DNA of 40,004 nucleotides, taken from NCBI GenBank assembly GCA_051881075.1, contig JBJEPE010000078.1, positions 1 through 40,004 of the forward strand, in the 5' to 3' direction. The notes under the pieces were generated by a model that was not told the origin of the DNA, did no database searches, and saw nothing but the letters and a program-made list of their open reading frames with translations. Below, piece after piece: positions 30,699 to 40,000 of the stretch; position 1 is the stretch's first letter, and every line of letters starts with the position of its first letter. A program made the translations under genes and the position numbers. Source of the stretch: RUG14223 sp051881075. Lineage in GTDB: Bacteria > Bacillota > Clostridia > Oscillospirales > Acutalibacteraceae.

Positions 30699-33329
30699 AT
30701 GGCAGAGCTTTCACCCATGATGAAGCAATACATAGCTACTAAGGCAAATTATAACGATGCCATACTTTTTTACAGGCTTGGGGATTTTTATGAAATGTTC
30801 TTTGAGGATGCAATAATTGCATCAAGAGAGCTTGAGCTTACCCTTACCGGCAGAGAATGCGGACTAGAGGAGCGTGCTCCCATGTGCGGTGTACCGTTTC
30901 ATAGCTGTGAGGGATATATAGCAAGGCTTGTATCTAAGGGATATAAGGTTGCCATATGCGAACAGATGGAGGACCCCGCAACGGCTAAAGGGATTGTACA
31001 GCGTGACGTGATAAGAGTTATCACTCCGGGTACGGTGATTGAAAGCAGTATGCTTGATGAGAACAGAAACAATTATATTTGCTCGCTGTATGTAGGCGAA
31101 AATAAAACAGGTATCTGCTTCTGCGATATCTCTACAGGTGAACTGAATGCAACTATAATAGATGCCGCACAGTGCGCCGCCTCCGTCAAAAATGAAATGA
31201 GCCGATTTATGCCCAAAGAAATATTGATTGGCGGAGAAATAAACCAATTAAGCGGTATTGCGGTATTTATCAAGGAACGCCTGTCAGCAAGTATTGAGAT
31301 GCTTGAGGACGAGTGCTTTGCCTATCCCCTTTGCAGTGATACGGTTATAGACCAATTCAAAGCATCAAGCATAAGCGCATTACAGCTCGACGGATATAAC
31401 GAAGTGGTATCTGCATTGGGCGCACTTATAAATTATCTTAAAGAAACACAGATGAACGGTCTTGAGCGCATAACCGACATTAATATATATAATGAAAATC
31501 AGTTTATGAGCCTTGATTACAACACAAAACGTAACTTAGAGCTTACCGAAACAATGCGCAGTAAAGAAAAACGCGGTTCGCTTTTGTGGGTACTTGATAA
31601 GACAAAAACCGCAATGGGCAAAAGACTTATCAGAAGCTGGATAGAGCAGCCTCTGTCAAACCTTGCGTCAATAACACGCAGACAAAATGCAGTCGATGAA
31701 CTGGTGGAAAATACCGTAAAAAGATGTGAGATAATTGACTGTCTTGCAGGTATATTCGATATAGAAAGGCTTATGACAAGGATAGTTTACGGTTCTGCAA
31801 ACGGCAGAGAGCTGCGCACATTATGCGCCGCTGCCGAAAAATTACCCGATATAAAAGCTCTGTTAAAGGATTCATCATGTAAGCTTTTATCAGAGATATA
31901 CAATTCCATTGACGTACTTGATGACGTACGCAACCTTATAAACATCGCTATAGTGGAAGAACCTCCCTTCTCCGTAAGAGAGGGCGGAATAATCAAAAAG
32001 GGATACAATCAGGAGCTTGACTTTTTAAGCGGAGATATGTCAAGCGGACAGGAGATACTATCTAAAATTGAGTCGGAAGAACGTGAAAAGACCGGTATCC
32101 CTAAGCTTAAAGTAGGATATAACAGGGTATTCGGATATTATATAGAGGTTACAAATTCATATAAATCGCTTGTACCCGATACATATATACGTAAACAAAC
32201 ACTCACAAATTGTGAGCGATATATAACCGAAGATCTTAAGGCGCTTGAGGGAAGAATATTAGGTGCTAAGGAACGTGCCACCCAGCTTGAATACAAGCTG
32301 TTTGAAGAGGTAAGAACTCTTGTTGCGGAGCAGCTTGAAAGAATACAAACAACTGCACGTGCAATAGCTCAGCTTGACTGCCTATGCTCTTTAGCAACAG
32401 TAGCAAGTGAAAATAAATATTGCTGTCCCAATGTAAATCTCTCCGGAAAGCTTATATTAAAGGACAGCCGTCACCCGGTTGTTGAGAAGCTTTTGAAGGA
32501 TACGCCGTTTGTACCAAATGACGTTAATCTGGATACTAATGAAAACAGAGTAGCTATTATTACAGGCCCTAATATGGCAGGTAAATCAACATATATGCGT
32601 CAGACTGCGCTTATTGTGCTTATGGCTCAGATAGGAAGCTTTGTGCCGGCGGCAAGTGCCGAGATAGGCATAGTTGACAGCATTTTTACAAGGGTAGGCG
32701 CATCCGATGACCTATCATCAGGGCAATCGACCTTTATGGTAGAGATGAACGAGGTTGCGCATATATTGAAAAACGCTACATCAAACAGTCTGCTTATATT
32801 AGATGAAATCGGCAGGGGTACATCCACCTTTGACGGCATGAGTATAGCACGTGCGGTACTTGAATATGTTGCCGATAAAAAGAAGCTTGGTGCAAAGACC
32901 ATGTTTGCAACGCATTATCACGAGCTTACCGTTATGGAGGATCTCTTAAGCGGAGTTAAAAATTATAATATAGCAGTAAAAAAACACGGCGAGGATATTT
33001 CTTTCTTAAGAAGAATAGTTCCGGGTGGTGCAGATGACAGCTACGGTATAGACGTAGCTAGGCTTGCAGGTATTCCAGACTGGGTAATTAACCGTGCAAA
33101 ACAGATATTGGCTGAGCTTGAGGGAGAGAACAAATCCTCAAACGCCGAAATACCGGTTAAAAAATCATCTGTCCGTACAAAGCCTACGGAAACAATGCAG
33201 CTTACCCTTACCCAATCTACAGATAACGCAGTAAGGGACAGGCTTAAAAATATTGATGTAAATACCCTTACGCCTATCGAGGCTCTTAATATATTGTTTG
33301 AGCTTAAAAAGCTAACCGATAATAATTGA
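30699..33329 (+). CDS. mutS: DNA mismatch repair protein MutS
   Basis: Recognises mismatches and small loops and recruits MutL. The 876-residue product has the N-terminal mismatch-contacting motif GDFYEMFF with Phe30 and Glu32, connector and lever domains, and the ATPase with Walker A GPNMAGKST (623-631), STFMVEMNE, Walker B LLILDEIGRGTSTFDG, and FATHYHELT. The short C-terminal tail is the usual MutS1 type. The start ATG has GGAGG 8 nt upstream. It lies 15 nt before mutL. Confidence 0.97.
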   Translation: MAELSPMMKQYIATKANYNDAILFYRLGDFYEMFFEDAIIASRELELTLTGRECGLEERAPMCGVPFHSCEGYIARLVSKGYKVAICEQMEDPATAKGIVQRDVIRVITPGTVIESSMLDENRNNYICSLYVGENKTGICFCDISTGELNATIIDAAQCAASVKNEMSRFMPKEILIGGEINQLSGIAVFIKERLSASIEMLEDECFAYPLCSDTVIDQFKASSISALQLDGYNEVVSALGALINYLKETQMNGLERITDINIYNENQFMSLDYNTKRNLELTETMRSKEKRGSLLWVLDKTKTAMGKRLIRSWIEQPLSNLASITRRQNAVDELVENTVKRCEIIDCLAGIFDIERLMTRIVYGSANGRELRTLCAAAEKLPDIKALLKDSSCKLLSEIYNSIDVLDDVRNLINIAIVEEPPFSVREGGIIKKGYNQELDFLSGDMSSGQEILSKIESEEREKTGIPKLKVGYNRVFGYYIEVTNSYKSLVPDTYIRKQTLTNCERYITEDLKALEGRILGAKERATQLEYKLFEEVRTLVAEQLERIQTTARAIAQLDCLCSLATVASENKYCCPNVNLSGKLILKDSRHPVVEKLLKDTPFVPNDVNLDTNENRVAIITGPNMAGKSTYMRQTALIVLMAQIGSFVPAASAEIGIVDSIFTRVGASDDLSSGQSTFMVEMNEVAHILKNATSNSLLILDEIGRGTSTFDGMSIARAVLEYVADKKKLGAKTMFATHYHELTVMEDLLSGVKNYNIAVKKHGEDISFLRRIVPGGADDSYGIDVARLAGIPDWVINRAKQILAELEGENKSSNAEIPVKKSSVRTKPTETMQLTLTQSTDNAVRDRLKNIDVNTLTPIEALNILFELKKLTDNN

Positions 33330-33344
33330 CAGTGAGGTGCTGTT

Positions 33345-35468
33345 ATGGCTGTTATAAATGTACTTGATAAACATATTGCCGAGCTTATTGCCGCAGGTGA
33401 AGTCGTAGAACGTCCTTCGTCTGTTATCAAAGAGCTTGTGGAAAATTCCATTGACGCAGGTGCGACTGCCGTTACAGTAGAGATTAAAAACGGAGGTAAC
33501 ACATTTATGCGTGTTACCGACAACGGATGCGGCATCTGCCGTGAAGATGTTCCCAAGGCATTTCTGCGTCATGCGACAAGTAAAATAGGTACTCAAAGCG
33601 ACTTGGACAGTATTGCAACATTAGGCTTCAGAGGCGAGGCCCTTGCATCGGTTTGTGCCGTTGCAAGAGTTGAAATGCTTACAAGGTGCGCCGATGAAGA
33701 TATTGGCACACATTATGTAATAAGCGGAAGTGATGAGCAGGAAATCTCAGACGCAGGATGTCCAAAAGGATGTACAATAGTTGTACGTGACCTATTCTAT
33801 AACGTACCGGCAAGAATGAAATTCCTGAAAAAAGATGTTTCAGAGGGTAACTCCGTAGCAGGCGTACTCGACAGAATGGCGTTATCACATCCTGAGATAG
33901 CATTCACCTTTATCCGTGACGGCAAACGATGCCTTAACACACCCGGTAACGGTGACTTAAAGGCTTGCGTTTACTCTGTTTACGGCAAAGAGTTTGCTAA
34001 CTCCCTACTAAATGTAAGCAATACCCTTAACGGCATAACAGTTACGGGATTTATCTCTAAGCCAACGGCTTCACGCTCAAACAGAAATATGCAGCACTTT
34101 TTTATAAACGGAAGATATGTAAAAAGCAGAACTGCCGCCGCCGCACTTGAAGAAGCGTGTAAGGGCAGTGTTATGGTGGGTAAATTTCCTGCCTGTGTAC
34201 TTTACCTTACGTTACCGTGTGAAACAGTAGACGTAAACGTTCATCCTGCAAAAATAGAGGTACGTTTTATTGATGAGCGTCCGATATTCGACAGCGTTTA
34301 TCATTCGGTTAAAAATGCTATCTTAAGCCTTGACAGACCGGATCATCTTAAACTTTCGGACAATCAGACAAAAATCCAAAATGACATACTGAGTAAAATC
34401 ACATCAAATGTTAAAATAAATCCTGCGGTAAGCCCCTCTTCACCCAAAGAAACAGTGATGCCCAAAAACGAAAATAAAAAACTTAATATTATAGATAAAA
34501 GCGAGGTTAATTTTACACCTACCGTAAATGAGTCTCAGGCTACTAACAATACTGATAAAAACTACGGCATGGTCAGGGACTCCGCAACCGAGCTTACAAC
34601 GGCTGATATAAAATCCGCAATACAGAGCAATCGCTCTATAGAGAGCTTTTTACGTGAAAGGCAGGCTTCAAAAAATCCGATAAATGATGATGAGCCTGAG
34701 GTAACTATTCCGACACGTGCCGTATATGTAAAACCGGAAAATACCTCTGTCCTACCTGTTGCAACACCGTATAATAATGCGTCAAATAAATCAGCGAAAA
34801 TTGAAGTTACTGCCGACGCCTCGGACAAAACCGCTAAGGAAATCAAAGCGGATATCGAAAAGACCGAAGATAAGCCTTTGATAGTTGATACAAAACCTTC
34901 GGTAAAAGTAATCGGTGAGATATTTGAAACATATATACTTGTTCAAAAGGAAAAGGACAGCATCACTATCATAGATAAACACGCCGCCCATGAACGCATA
35001 ATATACGAAAAGCTCAAAAAAGAAAAGGGCGCAGGATATGCACAGTACCTGTTAGAGCCTGAGGCAGTAGCTTTATCTAAGGCTGAATACGACGTGATAC
35101 TCGGCAACTCAGAATTACTGAGTGAAGCAGGGTTTGAAATAGAGGATTTCGGCAACGGTACGGTGCTTGTGCGCAGTGCGCCGCAGTACCTTGACAACTA
35201 CAGCGTTAAGGCTACCATTGAAGAAATAGCAGGATATTTGCTTGATAACAAGCGAAGCATACACACCGAGCAAATCGACTGGATATACCACAGCATAGCC
35301 TGTAGGGCGGCAATAAAGGCAGGTCACAAGACATCACCTATGGAGCTTGAGGATCTTGCAAAACAGCTTGATGAAAATCCTGAACTAATGTACTGTCCGC
35401 ACGGCAGACCGATATCTATTGTTATGACTAAAAAGGAGCTTGAAAAACAGTTCGGACGCATACAGTAA
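33345..35468 (+). CDS. mutL: DNA mismatch repair protein MutL
   Basis: ATP-controlled endonuclease partner of MutS. The 707-residue product has the GHKL ATPase motifs KELVENSIDAGA, DNGCGI and GFRGEALAS, then a long variable linker (about 330-510, rich in N, K, S and T) and the C-terminal dimerisation and nuclease domain. The metal-binding endonuclease motif reads DKHAAHERIIYE (544-555), with Lys where DQHA is usual; the ACRAAIKAGH and CPHGRP motifs are intact. This predicts a methyl-independent nicking MutL as in most non-E. coli bacteria. GAGGTG precedes the ATG. Confidence 0.96.
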   Translation: MAVINVLDKHIAELIAAGEVVERPSSVIKELVENSIDAGATAVTVEIKNGGNTFMRVTDNGCGICREDVPKAFLRHATSKIGTQSDLDSIATLGFRGEALASVCAVARVEMLTRCADEDIGTHYVISGSDEQEISDAGCPKGCTIVVRDLFYNVPARMKFLKKDVSEGNSVAGVLDRMALSHPEIAFTFIRDGKRCLNTPGNGDLKACVYSVYGKEFANSLLNVSNTLNGITVTGFISKPTASRSNRNMQHFFINGRYVKSRTAAAALEEACKGSVMVGKFPACVLYLTLPCETVDVNVHPAKIEVRFIDERPIFDSVYHSVKNAILSLDRPDHLKLSDNQTKIQNDILSKITSNVKINPAVSPSSPKETVMPKNENKKLNIIDKSEVNFTPTVNESQATNNTDKNYGMVRDSATELTTADIKSAIQSNRSIESFLRERQASKNPINDDEPEVTIPTRAVYVKPENTSVLPVATPYNNASNKSAKIEVTADASDKTAKEIKADIEKTEDKPLIVDTKPSVKVIGEIFETYILVQKEKDSITIIDKHAAHERIIYEKLKKEKGAGYAQYLLEPEAVALSKAEYDVILGNSELLSEAGFEIEDFGNGTVLVRSAPQYLDNYSVKATIEEIAGYLLDNKRSIHTEQIDWIYHSIACRAAIKAGHKTSPMELEDLAKQLDENPELMYCPHGRPISIVMTKKELEKQFGRIQ

Positions 35469-35506
35469 CTCATAAAAACTTAGTGAAATGTAACGAGGTG
35501 AAAATC

Positions 35507-36490
35507 ATGCTGCATAATACCGAAAATAAAATACGGGTACTTGCCGTTGTAGGCCCTACAGCATCAGGCAAAACAGCACTGGGAGTAGAGCTTGCAAAAC
35601 GCTTTAACGGCGAGATCATATCCGCCGATTCTATGCAGATATATAAGGGCATGAGCATAGCCACCGCAAAGCCGAGCGAAGAAGAAAAGTGCGGCATACC
35701 GCATCATCTTATGGACTTTTTACCTGCGGAATACAGCTACAGCGTCGCTAAGTTTGTTGACGATGCAAAAAGCGTTATAGCGGATATACATTCCAGAGGA
35801 AAATTACCAGTAATCGTCGGAGGAACAGGACTTTATATTTCTTCTCTCCTCGATAATATAGAGTTTATACAATCAGACGATAATGAAGAATTAAGAGAAC
35901 AGCTATATAAAAAGCTTGAAATTAATGGCATACAGGCTTTGTATGATGAGCTTATGTCGTTTGACAGCGAATCTGCCCTTAGGATAGGCACAGGCAACGC
36001 AAAGCGGCTTATACGAGCTATAGAGATATACCGCACAAGCGGCGTTACAATGACTGAACAGATAAAAAATTCAAAGCTGAACGGCAGTCCGTACATTGCA
36101 TTTAAAATAGGCCTTAAATGTAAGGACAGAGAAAATCTTTACAAACGCATAAATCTGCGTGTGGATAAGATGCTTGAAAACGGATTGCTTGATGAAACAA
36201 AAGAGGTAATTAATACTAATTGCAGTAAAACCTCATCTATGGCTATCGGGTATAAGGAGCTTATCCCATATCTTAACAATGAATGTACGCTTGATGAAGC
36301 TGTTGAAAAGCTCAAGCGTGAAACCAGACGTTATGCCAAACGACAGCTAACCTGGTTCAAGCGTGACAGCGAAATACATTGGTTTGATACAGACACCTAC
36401 AGCGATATTGAGGCACTGTTTGATGACGCTTCTAATCTATATAAAAAACACATTGATGAAGAAAACAATGAGCTAAACCGTATTGACTAA
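35507..36490 (+). CDS. miaA: tRNA dimethylallyltransferase MiaA
   Basis: Transfers the dimethylallyl group to A37 of tRNAs reading UNN codons; MiaB then adds the methylthio group. I use the ATG at 35507, with GAGGTG 6 nt upstream, rather than the GTG at 35483; 327 residues. Motifs: P-loop GPTASGKT (16-23), ISADSMQIYKGM, GIPHHLMDF, VIVGGTGLY and the C-terminal RRYAKRQLTWFKRD. It follows mutL by 38 nt, a standard Bacillota order. No hfq follows; instead the promoter of the next unit overlaps the end of this gene. Confidence 0.96.
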   Translation: MLHNTENKIRVLAVVGPTASGKTALGVELAKRFNGEIISADSMQIYKGMSIATAKPSEEEKCGIPHHLMDFLPAEYSYSVAKFVDDAKSVIADIHSRGKLPVIVGGTGLYISSLLDNIEFIQSDDNEELREQLYKKLEINGIQALYDELMSFDSESALRIGTGNAKRLIRAIEIYRTSGVTMTEQIKNSKLNGSPYIAFKIGLKCKDRENLYKRINLRVDKMLENGLLDETKEVINTNCSKTSSMAIGYKELIPYLNNECTLDEAVEKLKRETRRYAKRQLTWFKRDSEIHWFDTDTYSDIEALFDDASNLYKKHIDEENNELNRID

Positions 36491-36511
36491 AATTTATTTA
36501 TATAATATACT
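36483..36511 (+). promoter_or_regulatory. Promoter of the HlyD-like / yggS / sepF / divIVA unit
   Basis: TTGACT (36483-36488), a 17-nt spacer and TATACT (36506-36511). The -35 box overlaps the last codons of miaA. The leader of about 60-70 nt includes GCGGT-ATA-ACCGC (36547-36559). Confidence 0.7.
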
Positions 36512-36577
36512 AAGTATAGACTTTAGATTAAAAATCGAAATCTATTGCGGTATAACCGCTTAATATATTGAAAAGAG

Positions 36578-37873
36578 ATGAAGGATATGTCAAACACCGT
36601 GGTGAAAAGACTTTTCTCGTTTGTACTCACAGCACTTGTGCTTGTATATGTGGGCTACCTTCTTTACAGCTCAAATTTTACTTTGACAAAAACAGAGGTA
36701 GTGTACAGTATAACTGTTGAAGATACTATTGATACTATAGGAATTGCCGTACGTGATGAAACCGTGATAACCGACAAGGGCTCAGGCGTTATATCATACG
36801 CTATTGATGACGGCGATAAGGTTAAAAACGGCGGTATCGTCGCAAGGTTTTACGATTCTACCCAACAAACCGCAGATATGCACGAGATAAACCGCTTGAA
36901 TGCGGAGATAGAAGAGCTTGAAAAGCTTAACCGTACTGCGGCAAATCTTACAACGGACGTTGATGCAATAAACAAGCAAATAAACAATAATTTAACGGAT
37001 TTAATGATAAAATTCAACAACGGTGATTACTCCAATGCACGCAGTAACGGCAATCTTTTATACTACATAAACGAGAGATTACTGGTAACAGGCGAGCTTA
37101 AAAATTTAAACAAAAGAATAAAGACGCTTAAAAAGCAGAAGAGCGAGCTTGAAAGCTACAATTCAGGCAGCGACGATGTTGTTTATGCTCCTGTTTCAGG
37201 TTACTTTTTAAGTAGTGTAGACGGATTTGAAAACGCTGTAGAATTTGATGAGGTGGAGTCGGTAGACCCCGATACCTTTGATAAGCTTAAAAATACCCCG
37301 ACAGAAAGCTCTTCATCAATAGGCAAGTTAATGGAAAGCACAGACTGGTACATACTGTGTAAGATAAGCTCACAGGAAGCTCTTAAAATATCCGAAAGCG
37401 GAAAAACTCAGTTTAAATTATATATTCCCTTTGCCGTATCCGGATATTTACCGGTAAGCCTTTACGCAGTAAATCAGCCTGACAAAACCGGTGACGCTGT
37501 TATCGTTCTGCGCTGTAACAGAGTAAGCGATGAAACGGTATCAGTAAGAAAAGAAACCGTTCAACTGGCTATTTATGAGTATTCAGGACTTAGAGTAAGT
37601 AAAAAAGCTTTACACGATGCAACACTGACAAAAACTATCGAAAATGATGACGGCTCAAAAACCGAGGTATCGGAAAAGGTACAGGGTGTGTATGTTCAGC
37701 ACGGTAATGAGCTTGTATTCAAGCAGGTAGTTATTATATATTCGGGTACCGATTACGTTATCTGTGATCCTGAGCCTGATGATAAGCTTCTTTTCAATGG
37801 TGAAACCATTGATCTATATGATGAAATTGTTGTGGAGGGAACTGACCTTTATGATGGAAAAATTATCAGCTAA
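36578..37873 (+). CDS. HlyD-like membrane-anchored adaptor protein
   Basis: A 431-residue protein with a short positive N-terminus, one membrane segment at about 11-30, an N-terminal beta/lipoyl-like segment (about 40-95, with the typical GDKVKNGGIVARFYD), a coiled-coil hairpin (about 97-190) and a C-terminal beta-rich part. This is the architecture of HlyD/membrane-fusion proteins. No ABC or RND partner is encoded beside it. Instead it opens a unit with yggS, sepF and divIVA, suggesting an envelope or division-associated role; that is inference. The start is ambiguous between the ATG at 36578 and the one at 36587, for which AAGAG is better spaced. Confidence 0.75.
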   Translation: MKDMSNTVVKRLFSFVLTALVLVYVGYLLYSSNFTLTKTEVVYSITVEDTIDTIGIAVRDETVITDKGSGVISYAIDDGDKVKNGGIVARFYDSTQQTADMHEINRLNAEIEELEKLNRTAANLTTDVDAINKQINNNLTDLMIKFNNGDYSNARSNGNLLYYINERLLVTGELKNLNKRIKTLKKQKSELESYNSGSDDVVYAPVSGYFLSSVDGFENAVEFDEVESVDPDTFDKLKNTPTESSSSIGKLMESTDWYILCKISSQEALKISESGKTQFKLYIPFAVSGYLPVSLYAVNQPDKTGDAVIVLRCNRVSDETVSVRKETVQLAIYEYSGLRVSKKALHDATLTKTIENDDGSKTEVSEKVQGVYVQHGNELVFKQVVIIYSGTDYVICDPEPDDKLLFNGETIDLYDEIVVEGTDLYDGKIIS

Positions 37874-38594
37874 TAATGTGGATATCAAGAAGATATCCGA
37901 TATAACCTATAACTATAATAAAATACGTGAAAATATCGCAAATGCCGCCATAAAAAGCGGAAGAAAACCGGAGGATATAACATTTCTTTCAGCTACAAAG
38001 ACAGTAGCACCCGTTTATATAAACCACGCCATATCATTGGGGCTGGACCATATAGGTGAAAACAAGGTACAGGAGCTTACGGAGAAATTTGAAAGCTATG
38101 ACCTTGAAAACTGTTCTTTACAGTTTATCGGCCATCTGCAAACCAATAAGGTACGTCAGATAGTAGGCAAAGTAGATATGATTCAATCCGTTGATTCTGA
38201 GAAGCTTGCGCTTGAAATCGCATCTCAATCAATAAAAAAAGGTATAAATACCGATGTTTTAGTCGAAGTGAATATCGGTGAAGAGGAAAATAAGTCGGGA
38301 GTGTATGTAGAAAATTTATTAGAATTTCTCGAAAAAATCAGTACAATTAACGGAATTTCGGTAAAAGGATTGATGACAATCCCGCCAATTTGCCAAAATA
38401 AGGCGGATGTCAGAAAATTTTTTGAAAAAATGTATAAACTCTTTATTGACATATCAGCAAAAAAGTTAGATAATATATATATGAATTGCCTTTCAATGGG
38501 CATGTCAGAAGATTACGAGGAAGCAATACTTGAGGGTGCGACGATGGTGCGCATCGGTTCGGCACTTTTTGGCGCAAGAAATTATAACATATGA
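37851..38594 (+). CDS. YggS family PLP-binding protein
   Basis: PLP homeostasis protein (YggS/PLPBP, YlmE in Bacillus), a single-domain fold-type III barrel without known catalytic activity. The start is one of two consecutive ATGs at 37851 or 37854, downstream of GGAGGG; the longer frame from 37764 runs inside the preceding gene and is rejected. The 247-residue product has the PLP lysine Lys50 in LSATKT, the HIGENKVQEL block, FIGHLQTNKVR, and GLMTIPP plus LSMGMSEDYEEAI near the C-terminus. It overlaps the HlyD-like gene by 23 nt and is followed by sepF after 36 nt, the same yggS-sepF pairing as in Bacillus. Confidence 0.92.
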   Translation: MMEKLSANNVDIKKISDITYNYNKIRENIANAAIKSGRKPEDITFLSATKTVAPVYINHAISLGLDHIGENKVQELTEKFESYDLENCSLQFIGHLQTNKVRQIVGKVDMIQSVDSEKLALEIASQSIKKGINTDVLVEVNIGEEENKSGVYVENLLEFLEKISTINGISVKGLMTIPPICQNKADVRKFFEKMYKLFIDISAKKLDNIYMNCLSMGMSEDYEEAILEGATMVRIGSALFGARNYNI

Positions 38595-38630
38595 CAGCAA
38601 AATTACCTTAAAATTTAGGGAGGAATAAAA

Positions 38631-39101
38631 ATGGCAGGTTTTGTAAACAAATTTAAGCGTATGTGGGATGCTCCCGATGACGAGTATGATTATGACGCAT
38701 ATGATGATTATGATAACACAGGCGACGATGATGCAATGGATGATGACGATAATGATATCCGTAGCTCTTCCAAAGAATCACAGTCAAACAGAAATAAGGT
38801 AGTCAATATCAATGCTACCGCAAAATTACAGGTTGTACTCTTTAAGCCGGAACGCTTTGGTGAAGAAACAAGAACTATCGCAGACGAGCTTTTAAAGACT
38901 CATACAGTTGTACTTAATCTTGAAAACACAAGTAAGGATATGTCACGCCGCATTATTGACTTTTTAAGCGGTGTAGCATATGCTAACAGAGGCAAAATCA
39001 AGAGAATAGCCACAAGCACATTTATTATAATTCCAAATAATGTTGACCTTACAGGCGATGACCTTCTTGATGAGCTTGAAAACAGCGGTGTGTACTTCTG
39101 A
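38631..39101 (+). CDS. sepF: Cell division protein SepF
   Basis: FtsZ-binding protein that bundles FtsZ filaments and tethers the Z-ring to the membrane. The 156-residue product starts with the amphipathic membrane-targeting helix MAGFVNKFKRMW, followed by an extremely acidic linker (about 15-45, rich in D and Y), then the globular domain (about 65-150) with VVLFKPERFGEE, VLNLENTSKDMSRRIIDFLSG and FIIIPNNVD. GGGAGG precedes the ATG. It is flanked by yggS and divIVA. No ylmG or ylmH is present between sepF and divIVA, unlike Bacillus. Confidence 0.95.
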   Translation: MAGFVNKFKRMWDAPDDEYDYDAYDDYDNTGDDDAMDDDDNDIRSSSKESQSNRNKVVNINATAKLQVVLFKPERFGEETRTIADELLKTHTVVLNLENTSKDMSRRIIDFLSGVAYANRGKIKRIATSTFIIIPNNVDLTGDDLLDELENSGVYF

Positions 39102-39138
39102 TGCACTCCCCTATTGGTATCGTTAAGGAGGAATAAAT

Positions 39139-39882
39139 ATGCAAACTTTAGACGAAATCAAAAGCGTCAGCTTTAGAAAAATAAGTATCGGCGGATATAG
39201 GCCGGATGACGTAGATACCTTTGTTGATGACGTAATAACCACCTTTGAACAAATGCAGCGTGAGAAGAACGATTTGCTCAAAAAGCTTGAAATCCTCGCA
39301 AAGAGGATTGAAGAATATAAGAGCGATGAGGACTGCGTAAGAACGGCACTTTTAAGCGCACAAAAGCTTGGAGATCAAGCAATAAAAGATGCACAGAAGA
39401 AGGCTGACGAAATAATAGCCGAGGCAGAGAAAAACGCAGAAAAAATCCGTCAGGAATCAAATGCTTATATGATAGAGCAAAAAAGTTCTTTCTTAAAGCT
39501 TCACACAGAATCCGCTAAACTGCGTAATCAGCTACTTGAAACATACAAAAACCACTTAAAAATGATAGACAATCTTCCTACAATGGAGGTTGTAAAGGAT
39601 AAGAAGGCTGACTTAGACAGCAAATTTCCGACAGAGCCTATCGGTGAAGTCTCCTCTCCTTCTAAAGAAGAAGCAAAAGAGGATAAAAAAGATGACATTG
39701 TCAAGGAGTCATTGAAGCTTGAAGACGCTAAAGCTAAAGATAATAAGGATGCTGACAACAATTTAAGCAGCTTCTCAGGCAAAGCACAGAGCGACAAGAA
39801 AAAAAGCGACAAACGTTTTTCTGACCTTAAATTCGGCTCTGACTTTGACATAAACAGCGATTCAAAGAAGAAGAAAAACTAA
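39139..39882 (+). CDS. divIVA: DivIVA family cell division / polarity protein
   Basis: Coiled-coil protein that binds negatively curved membrane at division sites and poles. The 247-residue product has the N-terminal membrane-binding domain (KSVSFRKISIGGYRPDDVDTFVDDV, with Phe and Arg in the crossed-loop region), a coiled coil (about 30-145, AQKKADEIIAEAEKNAEKI) and a long K/D/S-rich low-complexity tail from about 165 to the end. The tail is of the kind seen in clostridial DivIVA proteins. AAGGAGG precedes the ATG. A hairpin terminator follows. Confidence 0.93.
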   Translation: MQTLDEIKSVSFRKISIGGYRPDDVDTFVDDVITTFEQMQREKNDLLKKLEILAKRIEEYKSDEDCVRTALLSAQKLGDQAIKDAQKKADEIIAEAEKNAEKIRQESNAYMIEQKSSFLKLHTESAKLRNQLLETYKNHLKMIDNLPTMEVVKDKKADLDSKFPTEPIGEVSSPSKEEAKEDKKDDIVKESLKLEDAKAKDNKDADNNLSSFSGKAQSDKKKSDKRFSDLKFGSDFDINSDSKKKKN

Positions 39883-39920
39883 TTTTGAAAAGCAACGAAA
39901 CAGTAAAAAGCATACATACA

Positions 39921-39957
39921 GCGCATATTTAATCGAAGAATAGGTATGCGCCGTTTT
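39921..39957 (+). terminator. Terminator after divIVA
   Basis: GCGCATA (39921-39927) pairs with TATGCGC (39945-39951), 17-nt loop, followed by CGTTTTGTGTTG. It lies 38 nt after the divIVA stop. Confidence 0.6.
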
Positions 39958-39993
39958 GTGTTGTCTGTACCCATATAAGCACATAAAACAAGC

Positions 39994-40000
39994 ATAAGGA
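39994..40000 (+). promoter_or_regulatory. Ribosome binding site of the next gene, at the window edge
   Basis: ATAAGGAGATT closes the window, so a plus-strand start codon is expected within a few bases beyond it. The gene itself is outside. In Bacillus divIVA is followed by ileS, but nothing here shows that. Confidence 0.5.

Noticed and set aside
37764..37850. Longer N-terminus for the YggS protein
   Set aside because: The extra 29 residues are read out of frame inside the HlyD-like gene, do not match the family and have no ribosome binding site; GGAGGG precedes the ATG at 37851.
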